Of a stretch of DNA of 64,000 nt, positions 36,401 to 48,987 are shown piece by piece (the stretch's first letter is position 1; the number at the start of each line of letters is the position of its first letter). Origin of the DNA: Paragonimus skrjabini miyazakii. Its lineage: Eukaryota > Platyhelminthes > Trematoda > Plagiorchiida > Troglotrematidae. Location of the stretch: contig JTDE01001011.1 of the NCBI GenBank assembly GCA_014338405.1, forward strand, positions 72,538-136,537, read 5' to 3'. Below the pieces are notes generated by a model that was given only the letters and a program-made list of their open reading frames with translations, was not told where the DNA came from and did no database searches. The position numbers were made by a program, and so were the translations under genes.

Positions 36401-38366
36401 TATTGCTTTTTTCAAGAAATAGAATACAGCCAAGATCTACAACTGGGAGACTAAATTAGCGGTCGATTCATTCTAACCGCAGAGCACAGTGCTGAATGGA
36501 AGAATAGAACCACGTCGTACTTAACCTAAACAGAAGTACAGCACAGACGGTGACCGTGCAGCTGAGTGAAGGCTGTTTTTCACGTTTTTGTCCGTTATTC
36601 CCTTTTTATCAATCCTGTTCAAATTACGTTCAGTGAGAGTTCATTTCTATTAATGAAAACCGACTACTGTCCAATTCCTAGTAAAGAAGGTATTGCCGGA
36701 AGGCGGAATGACCGTCTGCTTCTGTGGTGAGGGGTAGATGAAACGGACAGAAATGTATGCTCCTCGTTTTAAGCTGTTTCTGCTAATAGTTACTAACAGC
36801 TGGTTTACAACTTTGACTTCATCAGTTAGTTGCAGTTGATTACCAGCTATTTGCAGCTATTGAGTAACACTTCCGAGATTACACACAAAACTGTTTATTA
36901 GTGACCAGCAACTTATAGCCAAACAGGGCGGTATAGAGAGGGTTTTAATGCCATAATCTATGCTTCCACTTCATATTCTTGGTGTGAACTAACCAAACGT
37001 TCAGCATTCCCAGGGCATAACTGTTGAGGGTGTTTAGTTCATAATATAAATGGAGTTGTTTGAATACTATTTAATCCCCACGATAAGGGTTAGAAATCAC
37101 GCAGTGATTATCAGTTTATCACTATGCCCATTATTTTAAGAGGGGAAAAGAATTGTCGTTTGAAATGCACAGTTAGATAGAAAATAAAATACTGTTGATG
37201 TTCTGTTGAGTTCGTCTCATACTATCAATCCTATATACTTGTTTTATCTTCTGAAATCACCATATAAACTTAGTCAGAACAAAATTCAAGCCAGGAACCA
37301 TGGTATTTTAAGACAACTTATACGAATTGACAGGCCAAATTAGCAAGCCCAGTTAGTAGCATCAGCTATGATGTTAACCATATTGGTTGTCAGGGAGAAG
37401 TGGCTACTAATTCGATTCTTGAGTGAACTGTTCCTATCTGATGAGTCCAAATTAAGGCATTACTTATGAGTTTAAAATGAATTACATTGAATTGAAAAAC
37501 AATTCTATTTGCCTACAGTTTTGATAGCATCCAGTGTAAGTTACTTAGCTTAGGTTAGTCGTGTCTACCCACAGAGTGTAAGGTGAACGTTGTTAAAAAA
37601 TGATTAATTTCAGTTCAAGCACTATTCGACAGATCGAAAAACGTCAGTTGTTAAGTCACGTTCTAAAGTTATTGCCCCGACCTTGAGAAACTAGATCCGG
37701 AAAAACTGGGTCAGATGTTTGGGAAACTCGTAGTTGAAGTATGAGATGCTCAAGTAACGTCTTAAAGTTGGAATATGTTTGTGTGTAAAAAAAACAGCCG
37801 ATATAAGCCAAACAGTAGGAGTGGAGTTTGAAAAGGTTAATCAAACGTCCCAATGTGTACAGAATTTATATTTGTTAACTGTAAAACGCTGTCTTGGTAG
37901 GATGGCCTTTGGGACCAATTGTTAAACAACGGGCAATTTAATGTGTCTCGTTAACTATACTGTCAAAGCTTAACTGGTGCTGGAGAGAAAAACGTGAAGA
38001 ACCTTCTCGAAATATGCTTCTATGTCCGGGTAGAGGGTTACACATGTCAAACCACGTTGAACTATAGAATAAGTCATGTCCGAGCAGTCATTTACATACA
38101 CGTGCACTTGACCTGGTTTACGGCCTGTTTGTCAACCATGTATGATTGACTTTCCAACAAAAAATGTTTGTAGTACCTAACAAGGCTTGTGATTTATACA
38201 GACTGTGTAACACTAATCCTGCTGAGTTAACATCAGCTGTTCCGGTGAAGGTCATTTTTATATGCCCAGTTAAAACACAAAATATTTTGATCATTTTGTA
38301 TTCAGTATTACAAGGAACTTGACAAAACCAGTTAATACTGGACAGATATAACAACAAGAGTTGAAG
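36401..38366. other. non-coding stretch, nothing recognised
   Basis: CTGATGAG occurs near 37439 but without the CGAAA partner, so it is not a hammerhead. No coding frame is convincing. Confidence 0.45.
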
Positions 38367-38720
38367 AGAACATTATTGAAAGTGAAACTTTAGTAAAGAT
38401 CTGCACACATACACAGAAAGAGAGAGACACTGGCGTGTTATCATACTACTATCGGCATTTGACAAATACAGAGGGGAAATTTAAAAACACGTGTAGTAAT
38501 ACTACTAACATGATAAAATGTCGGAGTCACAGGCAGACAGATAATCGAAGTTAATGTGGCAAGTGTGAAGCAGTAGTTCCGGGTGGATGCGGACGTTAGA
38601 CATATATGGATGTGAAATGGAATAGACTGTGGTAGAACCAGATGGATGGCGGTTTATGAGGGTCAGTGTAAGGAGTCGACCGCTTGCATCATACACACAA
38701 AACGATCCATCTGGAACTTA
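38367..38720 (-). repeat. left arm of near-perfect inverted repeat
   Basis: It starts at AGAACATTATTGAAAGTG and matches the reverse complement of 39820-40175. The outer 300 or so bases are almost identical and the inner end drifts. A frame of about 63 codons (ending SACDSDILSC) is shared by both arms. Confidence 0.85.
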
Positions 38721-38903
38721 GTTGGAACCTGCAAATGACTCAGCCTGTGTATCAGTTTTGAATGATACATTGTACGGAATGAGACAGTTATCAGTTTTGC
38801 GTCCAGTTTGTTTTAGGCGCTTCGCAGTGGCATTGAGAGTTATTTCTTTTGCTCATACAGCCAGCTATGTGACAATATGTTCACTGAAGGCTGTTCCACT
38901 TAC

Positions 38904-39001
38904 CTCAATGGTGACCGACGTATCTGTTTTCCTATATGTGGGCGAAACAAAAGATTACGTTGAAATTGACGACAGAAATACCAAAATCTTTTGAGTGACA
39001 T
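38904..39001 (-). other. candidate first exon, weak
   Basis: An ATG at 39001 opens 32 codons (MSLKRFWYFCRQFQRN...) ending exactly at a strong donor, GAG|GTAAGTGG. The product is rich in Arg, Phe and Gln, like a mitochondrial targeting peptide. There is no downstream exon that I can identify. It may be chance. Confidence 0.15.
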
Positions 39002-39452
39002 TGGTGTCGAAGCCATCCCCTAACTTAGCAAAGTCTTGTTAGCACCCTACGTAAACGTGTCAGCAGAAACCAGTCGTCTTGTGATACTACAGGATTGGTG
39101 ATAATTTTCATTAGACAAACAAAAGTAGAAATTCAGATGTAGTTTAGTTGAATTATTGGGTTTGGGAGTAACGCGATTTTTCTATTGAATGAAACGGTTA
39201 TGGATATCGTTAACTAAAACGACCACAAGTTATAGCTGCACTTTTGCTGTACCTTAGTATACCGGATAGTTATGTGCATTCCACAAAATGTGAAGACAGT
39301 TTCGTACTTTTTACAAATGGCTGCAACGATTACAGATTACAGGCACAGATTATTGTGCATATAATCTAGGATAACGAACTGTTAACTATTTTAGTACGCA
39401 TGACAACTACGAATTCCAGTTCTAGATCAGTTATCCACCAGTTATAACCTTT

Positions 39453-39748
39453 ACAACGTGAATCTGGTAGTTTCGTGAGAAAATTTAATTTTTCATGTAA
39501 CTTCGCTATTTCAGCTTCGGGTGCACGAACGAAAAAGCTATTACCTACGAATATTCCACAGTGCGGAACCTGTTGTGTCGAGTTTTTCTGAACCCGACCT
39601 ACAACGTGAATCTGGTAGTTTCGTGAGAAAATTTAATTTTTCATGTAACTTCGCTATTTCAGCTTCGGGTGGACGAACGAAAAAGCTATTACCTACGAAT
39701 ATTCCACAGTGCGGAACCTGTTGTGTCGAGTTTTTCTGAACCCGACCT
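39453..39748 (+). repeat. 148-bp tandem duplication, two units
   Basis: Units 39453-39600 and 39601-39748 differ at a single base that I can see (GTGCACG against GTGGACG). Each contains a pyrimidine-rich ATTTCAG followed by an open frame (RKSYYLRIFHSAEPVVSSF), so each looks like an intron end plus the start of an exon. The second unit's frame stays open to 40034, into the right inverted arm. Confidence 0.9.
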
Positions 39749-39819
39749 ACGTGCTTCTAAGAAAACTTCTAGCGCAGAACCCAATGAACTGTCTATCAGG
39801 TCTTCAAATAATTACGTAA

Positions 39820-40175
39820 TTGGGATCCAGTTGTATGTCTGTGTGCATAAGGCAAACTGTCGACTTCCTACACCGACCCTCATAAACCGCCATCCATCTG
39901 GTTCTACCACAGTCTATTCCATTTCACATCCATATATGTCTAACGTCCGCATCCACCCGGAACTACTGCTTCACACTTGCCACATTAACTTCGATTATCT
40001 GTCTGCCTGTGACTCCGACATTTTATCATGTTAGTAGTATTACTACACGTGTTTTTAAATTTCCCCTCTGTATTTGTCAAATGCCGATAGTAGTATGATA
40101 ACACGCCAGTGTCTCTCTCTTTCTGTGTATGTGTGCAGATCTTTACTAAAGTTTCACTTTCAATAATGTTCTCCG
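39820..40175 (+). repeat. right arm of near-perfect inverted repeat
   Basis: This is the partner of 38367-38720. The outer end, TTTCAATAATGTTCTC, mirrors the left outer end. The two arms could form a long hairpin with a loop of about 1.1 kb. A plus frame (39669-40034) crosses the inner end of this arm. Confidence 0.85.
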
Positions 40176-43100
40176 CATCTCTTATTACTGTACTTGTCCA
40201 TTGTCATTTGTGTCCATTCGCTGTATAAACTGCAACTATATACTTGACAGTTCGTTAACCATTTTCTCCTTATTCAAATTTCGGATACGCTGGAATATAC
40301 GCTGCATTCAGCGGCTGTTGACCTTAAATGTTTGATGAGTGAGAACTTATTATGTCACTTATAAATGACACAGTGACCTTTCGATTTTCATTGCAAGGAT
40401 CACATTTCCGTACTACTTTCACAGTGAATATGCTACTGTAATCAAACATATACTGATGAGTTAAATATTTTTAAACGCATTGGTATTCTTACCAACACAA
40501 ACGCATTACTAATTGACTTCATTTGAATTTCTGTAGTGATTACAACTCTGTCAGCAGTGGTTACAAACCCAATTTTTTGTTGGGTCGTTGCAGTTTTTTC
40601 ACTAATCTACCATGACTGTGTACTGATATATTATCTGAAGGTTACATAAATTTGTATTAAAAATTCTAAATACTTTGTCACACTAACCGTATTTTTATAC
40701 ACGGCCCGGTTAGCTCATTTCGAACAAAAATATTAAATTTGAGTTTTGCTTTCATGCAAAAGAAAGATGACTGTATAAAAATCGTGTCCGTCCTATGGGG
40801 CGTTCAAGTTTTGTACAATATAGTCCTTTATAACTAGCAAGTTTGTTTGCAGTCTACTTAATTCGATGTGGATAGTGGTCAGCACCATTTCACGAGTCAC
40901 TTTTAGTGAAACCTGTCTCACCGCGGCATCTAGCTCGTCAGTAGCCTGTGTATTTATCATGTATACTTCCCCTTTCATTCAACTTCATATAAAAAGGTCG
41001 GAACGATTTGAATCTGAAGTTTGTTGGAGGCATCGGATTACAACGTTAAAGCCTATTCATCGGCTTGGAAAGTTTTGTGAAGCATACAGTCTTAGTATAA
41101 TGTACGAGGGTTCAAACACAGACAATATCAGTTCTTTTGCTATAGTCATATTCTAACATAATAGGCCAGATATCGCTGTCGAAGGGAATCAGGTATTCGT
41201 TTTCACCCACTGCGTTGTAGAGAACAAAGGGCTCAACATTCATTTCAAGATGCCATCCCATACACAGACAATAATTTTGACTTTCCCAGTGTCATATTTT
41301 ACATAGACCTGTGGTTAAAGATTCATGCAATACTGTAGTACATATCGTTTAGTGATTCTTCCAACAAGCAACCAACCTCATCATACCATACGGATTTCTG
41401 GGGAAAAAATGCATGCTTCTTGATCAACGGACTACAGCATCAGCTTGGCATAATGTAATCATATTTCCCAAATGCTAATTCTGTTGTCACTACTGTTCAA
41501 TGGGAGTGGTTGTGATCTATGTGCAATGCGTTGCTACAAACCCATACAGCATTCTCTGCCAAAGCTGGACTTCAGTGACAGAACTGTGGTCTCAAACATG
41601 TCAAACAGAAATTTTAGGTGGGTAAGGAAAACGAGACTTGTAACCAAATGACATAAACACAATTTCAGTTTGTGGAACTCAAATGTCCGCAAGAGAAATT
41701 GTACCATATTAACAAGAGTGGGGTTTTTCAATCTCGCTATATAGCCTCGCCTGGACCTGAGGTTGAACTCCTATCCCCGGAGTGTCGGCTGCTATTCCAC
41801 TGCCTTCATACTAAGCCTCACTGAAACGTCATGCCCAGCGATGAGCCAGTCCAAATTGTAAGTTGTTAACATTCTCAAGAATCACCACTCGAGCTATTAT
41901 CGTTAACCGTTAACCCAACAATTATTACTTTTCTGTGGCTGACTCCGTCAAAACCGCGTTGATTCTGCTCCTATTATTGATCGTTTTCTGTATGTACGTC
42001 ACACGCCTTCGTAAACAAAGCGGACACATTTGTCTGCAATGTTTGAAGAAGGCGTGTATGTAGAATTGTATACCTCTTCTAGAATTTAATCTATCACGTG
42101 GACTTACACTCGCGGTGTGTCCAGTTACTCCGAGTAAACAGAGCAACCTACCATCTTTTTTGTTACTATTGTAGCATCTGTGTCCACAATGTAGCAGACC
42201 TTCGATGGATATCGATCAATTAGTCAGTTATTACTTCTTATTCGATATTTTTTGTGCACACGATTTATTACATTCCTTATGGTTCTAATCCTTAACGGTG
42301 TGACCCCCTGAGGTCAATTTCCTACTTCCACTCAATAGAGTAATAGTCTACTCCTGGACTGAATCAGCATAACTATGTTAATAGATCCTTTGAACCACCC
42401 GTTCTAGAGTGACCACAAACGTATTGTTTCACCCCACTTTGGGAAGTGGAAGTGTGATTTATCAGCGTATCTTCTAAACTTCATTTGATTAACAGGTTTT
42501 TAACTTTTGACGACAAATATACAGAGAAGGATGTCACTGTGTTAGGTCCAATAGATTGATGAAGTCAATATGCCGGGTCAGCCAAGAGGTAGTGGATGAC
42601 CCGGTATTCATTGACTGTCGCGTACATTATAGCTAAAAGGGTGACCATAACAAAGTTGTTATTCATTTATTCTCGATAAGACATTGTTGAGCCAATGCAC
42701 GTGTTTAAAGATGGGACAACTTTGAGCGACGATGATACAATTTACATACATAGGCTATCCGCTAGTCCTTAAACCATTCCGTCCAATTTGTTTAGAGGGT
42801 CAAACACTGTCTAGGCAAACACTGCCTCACTGTTCACAGATTCGCTAATCGGCAAACGGCTGCCGTTGTAACATTTGGTTATACCAGATGATGGACTGAC
42901 TCATTTAAATTTTCTTTTCTGCTGTCCAATCATAATCGTTTCCTCTTCAATCTATTACCGTACACGATAACTTTAAGATTACTGGTTATCTGAACAGCAA
43001 CCTGCTATATCTATTCGGCTCTTCCATCTAATCACTTCTGCTAAGTATATCTGGTAACTACCTCGGTAATAACACACTGACATGTGGTCCATCACACTGT

Positions 43101-45900
43101 CTGTTGCTAGACTACAGGTTGTATTCTACTGCAGTCACAAATGCAATTTCGTCACTATCAGTGGAACAACAGTATGGGAGTTAATAGTATTTGTACTTTG
43201 TATGAACGATCAAAACCGTATGTGTTGTGATCACTGAGATCCAACTTCTGCAATCAAGCTCATGTCCTGATCCATCTACCATCAACGGGCCTGTATAGAA
43301 CATTACCTCAATATACGCGTGGTTAGAGACTGGGACTAATCAGCAAAATTAAGCTACCGAACCCAACAACTATTTCCATGTTAGTTCTCCCGTTTTTATG
43401 TGCATTCAAGTCGTACGAGTAGTAGGGCAGAAAATTCACAAAACCTCAAGTCTTTTCGATAAATCTGTGTGCTGCACGATTTATTAGACTACTGAGAAAT
43501 AGACCCAGATTTTGTCATTCAGTTGTACGCCTTTTCTGTCTATCTGATTAGGAGAAGGAAGAAATGATTGGACGTAAAATTTCCCGTCAGCCAGCATCAT
43601 TATTCCAAGTGGCGTTACATCAAAGTATTAGATGATTTCCATTTTTCATCTGACCGCGAATAATTAACAAAGTGAAACAGTAGTAAGAACTCCATCTTTC
43701 CAGTGTTGAGGTCTACACTTGGGCATCATCACAATTAGCTTCATTCTCGATCGATTGTCAGTTTAACACTAACTGGCTAATAAACCAAAAACTATATTCA
43801 TCATTGCATGGGTTGGGCTTTTGAACGAGGAAAGTAATAGTAACCTTTCTACAGCTCGCTGCAGTGCACTGCGATGTATTATGTAAGGTTTAAGACTGTT
43901 AACTTCATGACGCCCTGATACATGACAGATCTGGGAAGCAGCGTTTGTTTCCAGTAAGTTTATTGTGACGTATAATGCAGAATATAGCTAGCTAGATGTT
44001 GGTCATTATATTTTGTGTGAACATTGTGGGCAGTGATCACACAACTGGCTGAGCTGCAATGGTTTGCTACTAACAGCCATATCTGGGTTGAACATGGGGG
44101 AAAATACTTCGTTTTCTAATGTTGAATTCTCATTGTATCATTTACCGCTTGCCACTTTAATCGATACTAGTGAGTGACAATAGGAATAATTGTTAGACGA
44201 TTGTCATCGCTTTATTCTCTCTGATCAAACATGATTAAAAGTATTCACACCGTATTAAATTGTTCCTGGCGATTTAGGGTAATTCACTGAGAAATGCGTA
44301 TTCGACAACTGCATTAACGCTTACTCATACGTTCGGATTAATGGGAGTATCTTTTAAATCCAAAAAAACGTCAGAAAAGGCGATTGAAAAGATCGGAATT
44401 CATACGGTACTGTTTAATAAAATTATCATGAAGGTATTATCTCACCTTGAGTGTGAATCAACCGAGTACACAAATTATCCAGCAAAAGTTCAAAATGGGG
44501 CAACTAAGCACGTGTTCACAAACAGCCACCAGTCAACGGGAAATGATCTCATTAAATCAATCGGATACGGATGAAAATGAGAACGTGTCAAACAATATCA
44601 AGGATGAAGTTTTAACAGATAGACAATGATAGTCATAAAAAGGAGGAAAGTATACATTTTATGTGCAGTTATGATACAAAATTTGCCATGATCGTTTACT
44701 GCACACAGCAGAGACAACTAAATGCAGATTTTGGATCGGCTTTCTACAAACAAACCATAAATACCTCAACGGATTCATCGTTCTGCATCATACCAGACAA
44801 AAGACGACAAACGTGCCAGAGGAACTTCAGCAGATCCAACACACTGTTTATCATCACTGTAAAAGGTTTATGACACGAACGAACAATACGCATGGATAAA
44901 AAAATGAATTTGAAGCTCTAACACGTCTTCCAACTAGTATAGGTCGATTTGAAAAATATCAACAGCTTAATGTTAGATGTTTCTTGGTATAGCGTTTACG
45001 TCAAGCACTACTATTACAGTACTCGAAGCTCTGCTAAGGTTATTTAGTAAACCAAAATCTGAAAGTGTCTAAACAGTTTTACAAAATGACAATCGAGCAT
45101 GTATGAGTAGCAAAGATCGAAAGCCGCATTAGCTAATAAGTCGAAATGTTCGAAACAGAGATCAATCAAAAACAGTTAGTATTGAGGAAAGTGAAAAAGA
45201 GGTGAAGGGGGGAGAGTTGATCGCACCTATAACTTCTCCAGATTTCAAAAGTAATATAAGTCTGTTTTTCATTGGCTTTTTCAAGCTGTTTGCTCGTCAT
45301 AGCTTCAAGCAACGCAAGTGTGGTGATCAAAGGAATTATCATTGCAGAAGACATCAGCACTCAGCTACTGGCACTTTTCAGATTTACAGAAGTAAACCAT
45401 CGCATGGAAACGGTTTTTCCTGTGATAACTTTGGTCTGCTTCTCTGATCCAAACTGCAGTGAAATCGGTTAAACCTACCAATCGAATTCATCCGCACAAA
45501 TCGAATAAAGAGGCAGACAACTTCGGATCAACAGTTTCGAAAATGTTAAGCTTTTGAAACAGGAATGGTTGTACAGAAACTAAACTACCTTGCATTCAAC
45601 CATCATATTGTTAAATAATTGCTGTGGCTATTCGTTAAGCACCAGTTTTTCTGATTATTTCAGCTGCACACATTCGAAAGGATATACCAAAAAATAAGGG
45701 ATGAGGTGTTTACATGCAAATATTTCGATTGAACAATCATCATTTAGTTCAACGAACAGCTCACTCACATTACTGATTAATCAAAACCGACAGTTGTTTG
45801 GAAAGGAAAAGTCAGGATACATAGACCATTAAGTTGTTGAACATGTATGTTTAGCTAAACTGATTAGTTATTGTCGGTAGTAGAATGAGCATGCAATCGC
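40176..45900. other. non-coding stretch with one tRNA-like patch
   Basis: Nothing is recognised apart from 41745-41835. Short frames at 41534-41731, 41925-42146 and 44341-44574 show no domain or conserved motif. Confidence 0.45.
41745..41835 (-). repeat. tRNA-like SINE head, degenerate
   Basis: On the minus strand AGTGAGGCTTAGTATG resembles an A box and GGAGTTCAACCTCAGG resembles a B box with a T-arm. The spacing is about right for a tRNA. No amino-acid identity can be read. Confidence 0.4.
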
Positions 45901-46034
45901 TGTAAGTTAACCCCCCGACAGGGACCGGAAAGATCAAACCGGACCCTACAGGAAATGCAGAGGGAAAAGTAGACAGGGCAGTAAAAAAACAGTCAATTTG
46001 TCTGACTGTTTTTATGGTAGTGCTAGGTTCACCA

Positions 46035-46390
46035 TCACCACCTTCGTCTAAAGGATGTGATTTGAGCAGTTTTGCCCCACAAGCAAACAATACGATGCAT
46101 CAATCTAGAAAACAATTTGGAAAGGTGAGTATGTAGAGTGTTAAAACAGTAGTACCCGTGAATAACTTCGAAAATCACTGGAACCATTGTATCAATCTTC
46201 TGTGTGCATCCACAAAGATCAGTATGCGCTTCGGTGGTCGTCGTCATCGCCCGGAGGTCCAAATAACTCAGGTGCTGGAGCGGAGACAATCCGAGTAATG
46301 GTTTGTCGTCAACCGTGACGACTGCAGACATGGCTGAAACGCCGAGAGTAATCGACCGATTGCCGTCCCCAAGTGTGAACAGATAATGTA
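46035..46390 (-). pseudogene. possible retroelement protease-like fragment, weak
   Basis: A GC-richer block reads on the minus strand as LFTLGDGNRSITLGVSA followed by VVTVDDKPLLGLSPLQHL and YLDLRAMTTTTEAHT. The pattern T-G-R..L-LG....V.VD.PLLG..L recalls the second half of Gypsy aspartic proteases. The catalytic DTGA half is not seen. The neighbouring LTR-like repeats read on the other strand, which weakens the call. Confidence 0.25.
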
Positions 46391-46519
46391 TGTGATGGGT
46401 GGCAGGCCATTACAAGACAACTCTGAATTTGGGCTTGATTCAGAAAAGAAACACCGCTCCCGGCGAGTGGTATACGGCTCTTTCGGTTACTGTAGTAAAA
46501 GAGCAGCAGGACTGGGGAC

Positions 46520-46960
46520 ATACTATAGTACTCTGGCTAGTCGGGATAGGGGGTGGACATAAGAGTAGCTGACTGAATATAAAGGTGTGTCATCTGGTAG
46601 CGTATAGTGAAACAGTCAGTCAGTTCACAATAAAAGCCGACTGCTGGAGGAACACCATCTATCCGCTACGTTTCACCAATATTTTCTGACAGGTGTCTGC
46701 TGAAGAATCGAACAAACCACCAGTTCTAATTCGTTTCAACCTTTTCATATTATTCTTTCCGTCAGTCTGTTTTGCAACGATTTTCTGAACCGCGCTACAC
46801 TCCCAATACATTTACAGGTTCTCATTGTTCTAACTGACATTGAATTCCACTCCAAGAACGCATAACTCTTTTATATTTATGCTGCGCAAAACCTCGAACC
46901 TAAGCTCATACATAATTGACGAACTCAGTCTGAATTAAAATATTTGTTGGTGTTTGCCTC
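46520..46960 (+). repeat. LTR-like sequence, copy 1
   Basis: A purine run GGGATAGGGGGTGG at about 46538-46551, a TATA-like GAATATAAAGG at about 46574-46584 and AATAAAAG near 46630 give the layout of an LTR with its polypurine tract. Bases 46645-46800 match 47351-47515 (ATCTATCCGC, CGTTTCAC blocks) in direct orientation. Confidence 0.45.
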
Positions 46961-47269
46961 TCGCTACCGGCCGACCACGTGATCAAGGATGAGTGGCACT
47001 TATTCATCCATCTATCATTTCTCATTTACTCCTACATATAATCTTCTTTCGTTTGTACCAAGGTTCACCAGATGTCGACTAATTCGGTAATGGTATACGA
47101 GCAAGACAACCGATCCACTTAAAGGCAAATTCTCATCGGTCAAATTTTTATTCAATTTTTCATAAAATTTGAACCTCTGGTAGCTGGCAAGCCTTCAATC
47201 AAGAAAACTTGCTATGTGAGTTTGACCAACCTCAATCACTTGCATTCCAGTACTATGGTTTATCGAAAC

Positions 47270-47640
47270 AGTTGATGAAATGAATATGATAATATGCCAA
47301 CTGGTATATTATGCTGAACCAATCTAACAGAGCATAACACGAACTAATTACTGGATTCACAACATCTATCCGCTTCGTTTCACAAAAATAGTATTCGGGG
47401 TATTCGCTGAAAAGTTGGACTCAACACCAACTTTAATAAATCTAAGCTTGTTCCATACTGTTCTGCTCACTGCTTTGTTCCATGATGGTTTTGTGTAAAA
47501 CGCTACAGGTCTAACAGATGTATAAGATGTCGTTGTCCCAAATCCTCTATGCCCATAATCTAGTAAACCTGAGCTGCTGTGACTTTGGACATTGTTTTCA
47601 TCACACTTCTAGCCTTTTTATGCTAATCTTCCAGACGCTA
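47270..47640 (+). repeat. LTR-like sequence, copy 2
   Basis: It shares with copy 1 the blocks CTGGTA, CTGGA..CAC.AACATCTATCCGCT and CGTTTCACAAAAATA, in the same order. It is too diverged to be the partner LTR of a young element; two independent insertions or a very old pair are both possible. Confidence 0.4.
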
Positions 47641-48296
47641 ATTGTACCACTCACGTTGAGAAAACATGTCTGAAAAATTGCTCGCGGGTATGAAACCATA
47701 TCTTTGTTGCATCAGTTTCTTCATTCTCTGTTTCACCACACTACATCCACAGGCTTCCTTTGAGACATTATAAACTTACCCCGGAACAATCGAAAATGAT
47801 ATCGTAACATCTTAAAGTAGACGAGATATTGTTTGTTATGATTTCTAATGGAAATCTTCACCGCTAGATCACTCGTTTCGCTAGCTTTCAGGACAAGAAG
47901 TTTTGTTCTACATGTTTAGGTAAATGTTTGTTTCTTTAAATACCGTTAAATCTTAAGTAAATTTTTAGTCAACTGATATGGTTTTTATTGAAGGTCGTTT
48001 AAATGGAATCAATATTTTCCCTAAAACTTCGTTATTTGGTGTAGGGCTGGACGGCTAACTGGACGCTCTGTAGCTTTCTGAACACTCATTCTACACTTCA
48101 CCTATGTAAGTTTTTTTTTTTTTTGATGTGGTCAAAGCAATATATTTTATTGTCGAACGAACACTTTCTAGATCTTCATTTGAAATTTTGAAATACCATC
48201 ATTACACATGTTTTTTCAAAAACAAGCTGTCAGTTTTAGAAATTTGAAACGCTGGGTTCCCTTTATTAACTTCATCAACGCAGTAAGAAGACATTT

Positions 48297-48340
48297 GTTG
48301 CGATATGTTAACATTTCGTTTACTCTCATCAGTCGCGAAC
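48297..48340 (-). ncRNA. hammerhead ribozyme in PLE-A minus tail
   Basis: Minus strand: CGCGA (stem I), CTGATGAG, AGTAAA, CGAAA, then the palindrome ATGTTAACAT, A as the cleavage base and TCGC (stem I). Sequence and pairing equal those of the plus copy at 50348-50388. Helix II has only one clear G-C pair, so it is a minimal hammerhead. Confidence 0.75.
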
Positions 48341-48510
48341 GTAAAACATACGAGTTATATATGTCACACAAACAGAGATAGATAGGGTACGGATACGCAT
48401 ACAGCCACACCACATATTGTGTCCTCACCACCACGGCAACCCTATGGGTTGTTTCAACCACTTTTATGCACATAGCGCCGGCTGGTGAGTTCTAATCAAC
48501 ATGGCTACAT

Positions 48511-48987
48511 CAGAGAACATCACCCAGCATGGATCGGGACAGGTGAGAGAAAATCAATCACGAGCAATTGTAGGTCATCTGGCAGACAACGATCATCAGG
48601 TCAACATAGATCGATCGTTCACTGTTATCTACAGGGTCCCACTGAACAGGTCAAAACTTGTTCGCCAGCGAATGTTGGCCACTGCCGAGGCAATCGCCAT
48701 TCGATTACGTAATCCAACCTTGTGTGGACAGAAAAACTTTGTTCAATCACTCCAATTGCCTTGGCCATTAGCTGACTCACCCGATCGATATGTGGGCAGT
48801 TAACATCCAATCGGCGTCCAAAAAACAAAATTGAGATGGTGTAAATTTTGGACCAATACCAAGTTTCGCATGTAATCGTTTTTGGTTTTATTTTCCTTTA
48901 TAAGTGTAACAGCCTGATGAGATTTTATCGAAAACATATGTTTGCTACACTCCGTGTTCTATGACTCAATGGGAATTTTCGAAATAA
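48511..48987 (+). mobile_element. Penelope-like element (family D) nested inside PLE-A
   Basis: The uninterrupted PLE-A sequence at 50150-50190 shows that this stretch is an insertion. On the plus strand it encodes a GIY-YIG endonuclease tail up to the stop at 48801-48803: SRAIVGHLADNDHQVN, FTVIYRV, RMLATAEAIAIR, PTLCGQKNFVQSLQLPW. The frame is intact over this part. A 3' tail of about 180 bases carries its own hammerhead. It is a strongly 5'-truncated copy of a family distinct from PLE-A. No clear target-site duplication is seen; a few bases of the target seem to be missing. Confidence 0.85.
48903..48951 (+). ncRNA. hammerhead ribozyme in nested PLE-D tail
   Basis: Stem I is AGTGTA (48903-48908) with TACACT (48946-48951), plus GC with GC across an ACA bulge. 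The core is CTGATGA (48914-48920), helix II is GAT-TTT-ATC (48921-48929), then GAA, and helix III is the palindrome AACATATGTT (48933-48942). The cleavage base would be T at 48943 (TTT triplet, allowed but usually slow). The long paired stem I makes this a strong call. Confidence 0.85.

Noticed and set aside
37430..37480. CTGATGAG as possible hammerhead core
   Set aside because: No CGAAA follows at a usable distance and the flanks do not pair. The same holds for CTGATGAG at about 40455 and 50561.
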